NCBI GenBank assembly: GCA_051892875.1
Contig: JBJFGR010000091.1
Coordinates: forward strand, 1 to 10,181
Direction of reading: 5' to 3'
Source: JBJFGR01 sp051892875
GTDB lineage: Bacteria; Pseudomonadota; Gammaproteobacteria; Enterobacterales; Succinivibrionaceae
Length of the DNA: 10,181 nt
In this document: positions 6,681 to 10,181 of the stretch, in pieces
How the letters are laid out: each line of letters begins with the position of its first letter
How positions within the stretch are numbered: the first letter of the stretch is position 1
The notes under the pieces: model-generated
Database searches by the model: none
Seen by the model: the letters and a program-made list of their open reading frames with translations, nothing else
Told to the model about the DNA's origin: nothing
Program-made: the position numbers and the translations under genes

Positions 6681-8048
6681 ATGATTGATGATACTATTGT
6701 TGCAATAGCAACAGCAGTTGGTAAAGGTGGTATCGGTATCGTTAGAGCATCAGGGAAGAATGTTACAAATATAATTGAAACAATCATAGGTTATATTCCA
6801 AAACCAAGGTATGCAACATATACTCCTTTCAATAGAATTGATGGTACAGTAATTGATGAAGGTATTTGTATTTATTTTAAAGCTCCTAATAGTTATACAG
6901 GTGAAGATGTGGTCGAATTCCAATGTCACGGAGGAGCTATAGTTTTAGACGTTCTATTAAAAGAAATACTAAATATAAAAAACACAAGAATTGCTAAACC
7001 AGGTGAATTTACTGAAAGAGCTTTTATCAATGGAAAAATAGATCTCACCCAAGCAGAAGCTATCTCTGATATAATAAACGCATCCTCTGAACAAGCTCTA
7101 AAATGCGCTGTAAATTCTTTACAAGGAAAATTTTCAGAGCTCATAAAACAATTCAACACACGTATTATAAATTTACGTAAATACGTAGAAGCTACTATTG
7201 ATTTTCCTGATGAAAGTATTGACTTTATAACAGATTATAAAGTTTTAGAACAAATTTCATCACTTATAGAACAAATCAACTCTATTTTAAAAAAGGCTCA
7301 TCAAGGCGTTTTATTGCAAGAAGGAATTAATTTAGTTATCGCAGGTAAACCAAATGTCGGAAAATCTTCTTTACTAAATGCTCTGTGTAATAATGATAGT
7401 GCTATTGTAACTGATATTGAAGGTACAACCAGAGATATATTAAAGGAACATATCCAAATTGATGGTTTACCTATACACATTATAGATACTGCGGGGATAA
7501 AACAAATAACAGAAGATATTGTCGAAAAAATTGGTATTGATAAAGCTTGGAATGAAATCAAGAAAGCTAATAGAATTTTGTTTATTGTAGACGTTAGCAG
7601 AGAAAATATTTCGGATCAAATTAATTTATTTAATGAGATTAAAGAAAAAACAAATAATGAAATTAGTTTTACTATAATATTTAATAAAATAGATTTAAAT
7701 CAAAAAATTAATAATTATTATTCATTTTTTGATGGTTATGAACATATTTCTATATCAGCAAAAAATAATATAGGAATTGATGAATTAAGAACCCATTTAA
7801 AAAATAGTGTTTCATATCAAAATACCAATGAGGGGGTATTCTCTGCAAGAAGAAGACATTTAAAGTCCTTAGAAAAGATTTTAGAACATTTGAATAATGC
7901 AAAATATTCTATAAAAGAAACTTTATCATTTGAAATAGCAGCGGAAGAATTAAAATACGCTCAAAATAACATAAACGATATTTTAGGAGAATTCACGCCA
8001 GATGATTTACTTACAGAAATATTTAACACATTTTGCGTTGGAAAGTAA
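6681..8048 (+). CDS. mnmE: tRNA modification GTPase MnmE
   Basis: MnmE, with MnmG, modifies U34 of certain tRNAs to cmnm5U/cmnm5s2U, which supports accurate decoding of two-fold split codon boxes. The product has 455 residues (E. coli 454). It shows an N-terminal formyl-folate-binding domain (about 1-118, DTIVAIATAVGKGGIGIVR at the start), a helical domain, and an inserted G domain: G1 GKPNVGKSS (222-230, with Asn225 at the potassium-coordinating position), G2 EGTTRD (247-252), G3 DTAG (269-272) and G4 NKID (335-338). The C-terminal FCVGK keeps the conserved cysteine (Cys452). The ATG at 6681 has AGAGGAG (6671-6677) close upstream. It follows yidC by 15 bp and precedes earP by 2 bp. All catalytic positions look intact. 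Confidence 0.97.
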   Translation: MIDDTIVAIATAVGKGGIGIVRASGKNVTNIIETIIGYIPKPRYATYTPFNRIDGTVIDEGICIYFKAPNSYTGEDVVEFQCHGGAIVLDVLLKEILNIKNTRIAKPGEFTERAFINGKIDLTQAEAISDIINASSEQALKCAVNSLQGKFSELIKQFNTRIINLRKYVEATIDFPDESIDFITDYKVLEQISSLIEQINSILKKAHQGVLLQEGINLVIAGKPNVGKSSLLNALCNNDSAIVTDIEGTTRDILKEHIQIDGLPIHIIDTAGIKQITEDIVEKIGIDKAWNEIKKANRILFIVDVSRENISDQINLFNEIKEKTNNEISFTIIFNKIDLNQKINNYYSFFDGYEHISISAKNNIGIDELRTHLKNSVSYQNTNEGVFSARRRHLKSLEKILEHLNNAKYSIKETLSFEIAAEELKYAQNNINDILGEFTPDDLLTEIFNTFCVGK

Positions 8049-8050
8049 TA

Positions 8051-9172
8051 ATGTTATCAATTGATATTTTTTGTAAGGTTGTTGATAATTATGGGGATAT
8101 TGGTGTCTGCTACCGATTATCAAAAGAACTATCTAAAAATAACGTAGAAGTTTATCTATATGTTGATAATATAGAAAGTTTTAATAAAATATCAAAAAAT
8201 AAACATAACGTTAATATAATAAAATGGGATCAACAAAAAAAAGATTTTCTATTACATGATGTTATTATAGAAGCATTTGGTTGTAATCTTCCGTCTGTAG
8301 TAATTAACAAAATAACAAAACAAAACATTTGGATAAATCTAGAATATTTATCAGCAGAAAATTGGATAGAAAGTTGTCATAAACTACCTTCATTAGTAAA
8401 CAATAATGCTTTAAAATATTTTTTCTTTCCTGGATTTACCAATAAAACAGGTGGTTTAAATTATGAAAATCACTTTATTACAATATCAAAAGAAATAGCC
8501 ACAAAAAAAATTAATTGTTTATTCAGTCAAAGCTCACAGTATGCAAACTTTTTTAAAGTTTTAATATTTTCATATGATAATAATTGTTTAGCTAATGCAA
8601 TAGAGATTCTACAAAAAATAAAAACTAATATACTAATCTTTTTACCAAATAGTATCTCAAATAAAAAATTATTATCAACACCTAAATTAAAAAAAATATT
8701 AGATAATTATTATAAAAACATAAAAATTATTGAATTTGACATGATTGATCAAGATGATTTTAATTATCTTTTAAAATACACAGATCTTAATATTGTTAGA
8801 GGTGAAGATAGTATAACACAAGCTATAATAACAAAAACACCTTTTCTATGGAATATTTATCCACAAGCTGACAATGCTCATATAAACAAATTAAAATCAC
8901 TAATAGATCAAATGAAACCATTTTCAGATAATATAATATTTAAAATAATATATAATACTTTTTTAAGTTTTAATACTGGAGATGTTAACTCTTTTTCTAT
9001 AAATTTTTACCATTTTATGCTAGAATATGACTCAATATGCGACTTAAATAAATATTGGGTTGTATCAATTTTAAATAATAAAAATCTATGTAATAATTTG
9101 TTAGATTTTATCGATGTATTAATTCAAAAGGAACTAAAATATGAAAACTGCTCAAGAAATCAGAGCCGGTAA
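8051..9172 (+). CDS. earP: EF-P arginine rhamnosyltransferase EarP
   Basis: EarP transfers rhamnose from dTDP-rhamnose to Arg32 of elongation factor P, activating it to relieve polyproline stalling. The 373-residue product fits the family (about 375-385). It is a GT-B fold enzyme with an inverted mechanism. The N-terminal block FCKVVDNYGDIGVCYRL (7-23) carries the conserved Asp12 and Asp16, and the C-terminal nucleotide-sugar site shows VRGEDS (249-254) followed by FLWNIYPQ (265-272). I chose the ATG at 8051 (GGAAAG at 8040-8045) over an in-frame TTG at 8033, which would overlap mnmE and extend beyond the family start. The last 32 bp overlap efp. The gene is more AT-rich than its neighbours (12 G+C of 60 in line 8581-8640, against 20 of 60 in efp line 9181-9240) and rich in Asn, Lys and Ile outside the motifs. 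Genes for dTDP-rhamnose synthesis are not in the window. Confidence 0.93.
   Translation: MLSIDIFCKVVDNYGDIGVCYRLSKELSKNNVEVYLYVDNIESFNKISKNKHNVNIIKWDQQKKDFLLHDVIIEAFGCNLPSVVINKITKQNIWINLEYLSAENWIESCHKLPSLVNNNALKYFFFPGFTNKTGGLNYENHFITISKEIATKKINCLFSQSSQYANFFKVLIFSYDNNCLANAIEILQKIKTNILIFLPNSISNKKLLSTPKLKKILDNYYKNIKIIEFDMIDQDDFNYLLKYTDLNIVRGEDSITQAIITKTPFLWNIYPQADNAHINKLKSLIDQMKPFSDNIIFKIIYNTFLSFNTGDVNSFSINFYHFMLEYDSICDLNKYWVVSILNNKNLCNNLLDFIDVLIQKELKYENCSRNQSR
9126..9133 (+). promoter_or_regulatory. efp ribosome binding site inside the earP 3' end
   Basis: AAAAGGAA lies 7 nt upstream of the efp ATG (9141), the best-spaced Shine-Dalgarno in the operon, and sits within the earP coding sequence. 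It lets efp be translated at its own, higher rate even if earP is translated poorly. Confidence 0.7.
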
Positions 9173-9704
9173 TGTTATTATGATCGGAAAAGATCCTATG
9201 GTTGTATTGAAGACAGAATTCAATAAATCAGGAAGAAATGCAGCTGTTGTAAAAATGAAGTTAAAGAATCTTTTAAGTGAAGGTGGTACAGAAACTGTTT
9301 TTAAAGCTGACGATAAATTGGAAGATGTTATTCTAGAACATAAGACTTGTACATTCTCTTATTTTTCAGATCCTATGTACGTGTTTATGGATGAAGAATA
9401 TAATCAAATTGAAGTTGAAAAAGAGTTCCTTGGTGATGTAATAAATTATATAGTTGATGGTATGGAAGATGAGTGCTCTGTTACATTTTATAACGGAAAA
9501 GCTATAAGTGTTGAATTGCCAATTACTATCGTAAGAGAAGTAGAATATACTGAACCATCAGTTCGTGGAGATACCTCTGGCAAGGTTACCAAACCAGCTA
9601 GATTAGCAGGTACAGGTTTTACTATTTCTGTTGCAGATTTCGTAAAAACAGGAGATAGGATCGAAATTGATACAAGAACTAACGAATTCAAAAAGCGTGT
9701 TTAA
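9141..9704 (+). CDS. efp: Elongation factor P (arginine-32 type)
   Basis: EF-P enters the ribosomal E site and promotes peptide bonds at consecutive prolines. The 187-residue product has the full three-domain length. It opens MKTAQEIRAGNVIMIG; the loop reads NKSGRNAAVVKMKLKNLL (28-45) with Arg32 at the tip, the residue glycosylated by EarP, not the lysine modified by EpmA. Further marks are FKADDKLE (54-61), SYFSDPMYVFMDEEYNQ (73-89), YTEPSVRGDTSGKV (about 136-149) and the C-terminal GDRIEIDTRTNEFKKRV. The N-terminus starts within earP in another frame (32-bp overlap). It is the last gene of the operon, followed 29 bp later by a strong terminator. The modifying enzyme next door and Arg32 support each other. 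Confidence 0.97.
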   Translation: MKTAQEIRAGNVIMIGKDPMVVLKTEFNKSGRNAAVVKMKLKNLLSEGGTETVFKADDKLEDVILEHKTCTFSYFSDPMYVFMDEEYNQIEVEKEFLGDVINYIVDGMEDECSVTFYNGKAISVELPITIVREVEYTEPSVRGDTSGKVTKPARLAGTGFTISVADFVKTGDRIEIDTRTNEFKKRV

Positions 9705-9732
9705 TTGATTCTAACAGAAATAATATGAATAA

Positions 9733-9766
9733 AAAAACAGTGACTTATTGTCGCTGTTTTTGTTTA
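9733..9766. terminator. Bidirectional intrinsic terminator after efp
   Basis: A 12-bp stem joins 9733-9744 (AAAAACAGTGAC) to 9750-9761 (GTCGCTGTTTTT) around the loop TTATT, with one G-T wobble (9741/9753). On the plus strand it ends in a T-rich tract, ending the rpmH-to-efp operon. On the minus strand the A-run at 9731-9737 becomes a T-run after the stem, so it would also stop transcription coming from the right, which fits a gene or former gene on the minus strand beyond it. Confidence 0.85.
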
Positions 9767-9822
9767 TGTTAATTATTCAGAAATATTGTTTAAATATTAG
9801 TTTTATCTTATTTTTCCAAGAT

Positions 9823-9942
9823 CTATAAATATCTTTTATGAGGTGAATTTAATATTTGATATAGTTTGCCGAATTTTTTAGCCTGTATTTCAATCTCATA
9901 TTTTTCTTTATATTCCTTATTATTTCGTTCGGTATAGAATAC
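9823..9942 (-). pseudogene. Possible 3' relic of a decayed gene
   Basis: A 39-codon open frame between a TAA (9943-9945) and a TAG (9823-9825) has no start codon. Its product runs TERNNKEYKEKYEIEIQAKK and then FGKLYQILNSPHKRYL: charged, helix-like and free of the erratic composition of random AT-rich translations. I recognise no family. It ends close to the bidirectional terminator, as the end of a real minus-strand gene would. It may be the C-terminal remnant of a lost gene, or chance. Confidence 0.25.
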
Positions 9943-9952
9943 TTATAAAAAT

Positions 9953-10150
9953 TTAAATTAGTCTTGATAAATTTTTATGGTAACTTTTATCATGTATATT
10001 AATGAATCTTAAGTTAACAGTATTATAACCTATATACATATAACATCCAAAACAAGAATTTATCCGAGTCATCGTGCATATGTATGGGTTAAACATGAAG
10101 ACTCTTAGTGATTTTACCCTAAAGATCCCGTCTTTAGACTTTCTCACCAC
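9953..10150 (-). CDS. Hypothetical small ORF, doubtful
   Basis: A 65-codon open frame starts at GTG (10148-10150) with a strong AAAAGGAG (10163-10170) 12 nt upstream, slightly too far for an ideal ribosome site. The product begins MVRKSKDGIFRVKSLRVFMF, has three cysteines in its middle and no motif I recognise. The frame also contains the palindrome at 10119-10137. It could be a small gene, the 5' part of a broken gene whose 3' part is the frame at 9823-9942, or chance. Confidence 0.2.
   Translation of the reverse strand: MVRKSKDGIFRVKSLRVFMFNPYICTMTRINSCFGCYMYIGYNTVNLRFINIHDKSYHKNLSRLI
10119..10137. repeat. Perfect 7-bp inverted repeat
   Basis: CTAAAGA (10119-10125) and TCTTTAG (10131-10137) are exact reverse complements around TCCCG. 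Neither strand follows it with a long T-run, so a terminator role is unsupported; an operator-like site or chance are alternatives. Confidence 0.4.
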
Positions 10151-10181
10151 TGTTTTTTAGAACTCCTTTTTTAAAAATTTC

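Larger units (their letters stand above)
9767..10181. other. Gene-poor right flank with coding-like minus-strand fragments
   Basis: No intact gene of a known family is seen in these 415 bp, and no tRNA or rRNA. On the minus strand two open stretches in different frames follow each other (10150-9953 and 9942-9823, listed separately) and are separated by stops, as in a decayed gene, though chance is possible at this base composition. A palindrome CTAAAGA-TCCCG-TCTTTAG lies at 10119-10137, and GAGTC (about 10065-10069) can pair with GACTC (about 10100-10104). The plus strand has no open frame worth reporting. Confidence 0.4.

Noticed and set aside
6926..7561. Minus-strand open frames opposite mnmE
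   Set aside because: They are antisense shadows of a strongly conserved gene.
8033..8050. Upstream TTG start for earP
   Set aside because: It would overlap mnmE and add six residues (LRWKVI) absent from the usual family start; the ATG at 8051 has GGAAAG at 5 nt.
8857..8865. Perfect DnaA box TTATCCACA
   Set aside because: It lies inside earP and encodes part of the conserved IYPQA block, stands alone, and is over 4 kb from the candidate origin; most likely coincidence.
1..10181. CRISPR array, insertion sequence or tRNA gene
   Set aside because: No regularly spaced repeats, transposase motifs with terminal inverted repeats, or cloverleaf-like segments were seen on either strand.

Overview
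The window is an AT-rich chromosomal segment from a proteobacterium, most likely a gammaproteobacterium. It is built around the replication-origin gene neighbourhood. Two proteins point to Gammaproteobacteria: ribosomal protein L34 begins MKRTFQPSVLKRKRTHGFR (betaproteobacteria usually have MKRTYQPS), and the YidC C-terminal half carries VRGIMYPLTK, QYTSMAKMRML and VNPLGGCFP, which is very close to E. coli. EF-P has an arginine at position 32 and is partnered with EarP, as in Pseudomonas, Shewanella and many betaproteobacteria. The low G+C (about 20-35% in sampled coding lines, about 16% in the dnaA-rpmH gap), short intergenic gaps, decayed flanks and diverged replication proteins suggest a reduced, possibly host-associated genome. 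That lifestyle is an inference, and I cannot name the species.

Layout. Positions 1-261 hold no intact gene, only an interrupted ORF-like stretch and a small hairpin just past recF. Positions 262-4117 hold a minus-strand replication operon, dnaA > dnaN > recF, packed with gaps of 12 and 4 bp; gyrB, which often follows recF, is not there. Positions 4118-4329 are the very AT-rich divergent gap between dnaA and rpmH, the classical oriC position in Pseudomonas-like gammaproteobacteria. The gap carries a near-consensus sigma-70 promoter for rpmH but no recognisable DnaA box. Positions 4330-9704 hold seven plus-strand genes with no internal terminator: rpmH, rnpA, yidD, yidC, mnmE, earP, efp. Three of the junctions overlap (8, 34 and 32 bp) and the others have 2-15 bp gaps. 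A strong bidirectional terminator follows efp at 9733-9766. Positions 9767-10181 hold no convincing gene, only coding-like fragments on the minus strand and a palindrome.

How the genes work together. The left operon encodes the initiator DnaA, the sliding clamp and a recombinational repair ATPase. The right operon links ribosome and tRNA maturation (L34, RNase P protein, MnmE), membrane protein insertion (YidD, YidC) and rescue of polyproline-stalled ribosomes (EF-P and its arginine rhamnosyltransferase EarP). Both operons point away from the dnaA-rpmH gap, as expected if replication starts there.

The content is mostly core and well known; I see no new multi-gene defence or metabolic system. 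The points most worth a second look are the divergence of DnaA at positions that are functionally critical in E. coli (sensor-1 Asp, single-strand DNA contacts, the GKERTQEEFF block), loss of the usual MPMRL-type C-terminus of the clamp, an apparently box-less origin gap, and fusion of the earP-efp pair to the rpmH-mnmE operon with a 32-bp overlap.
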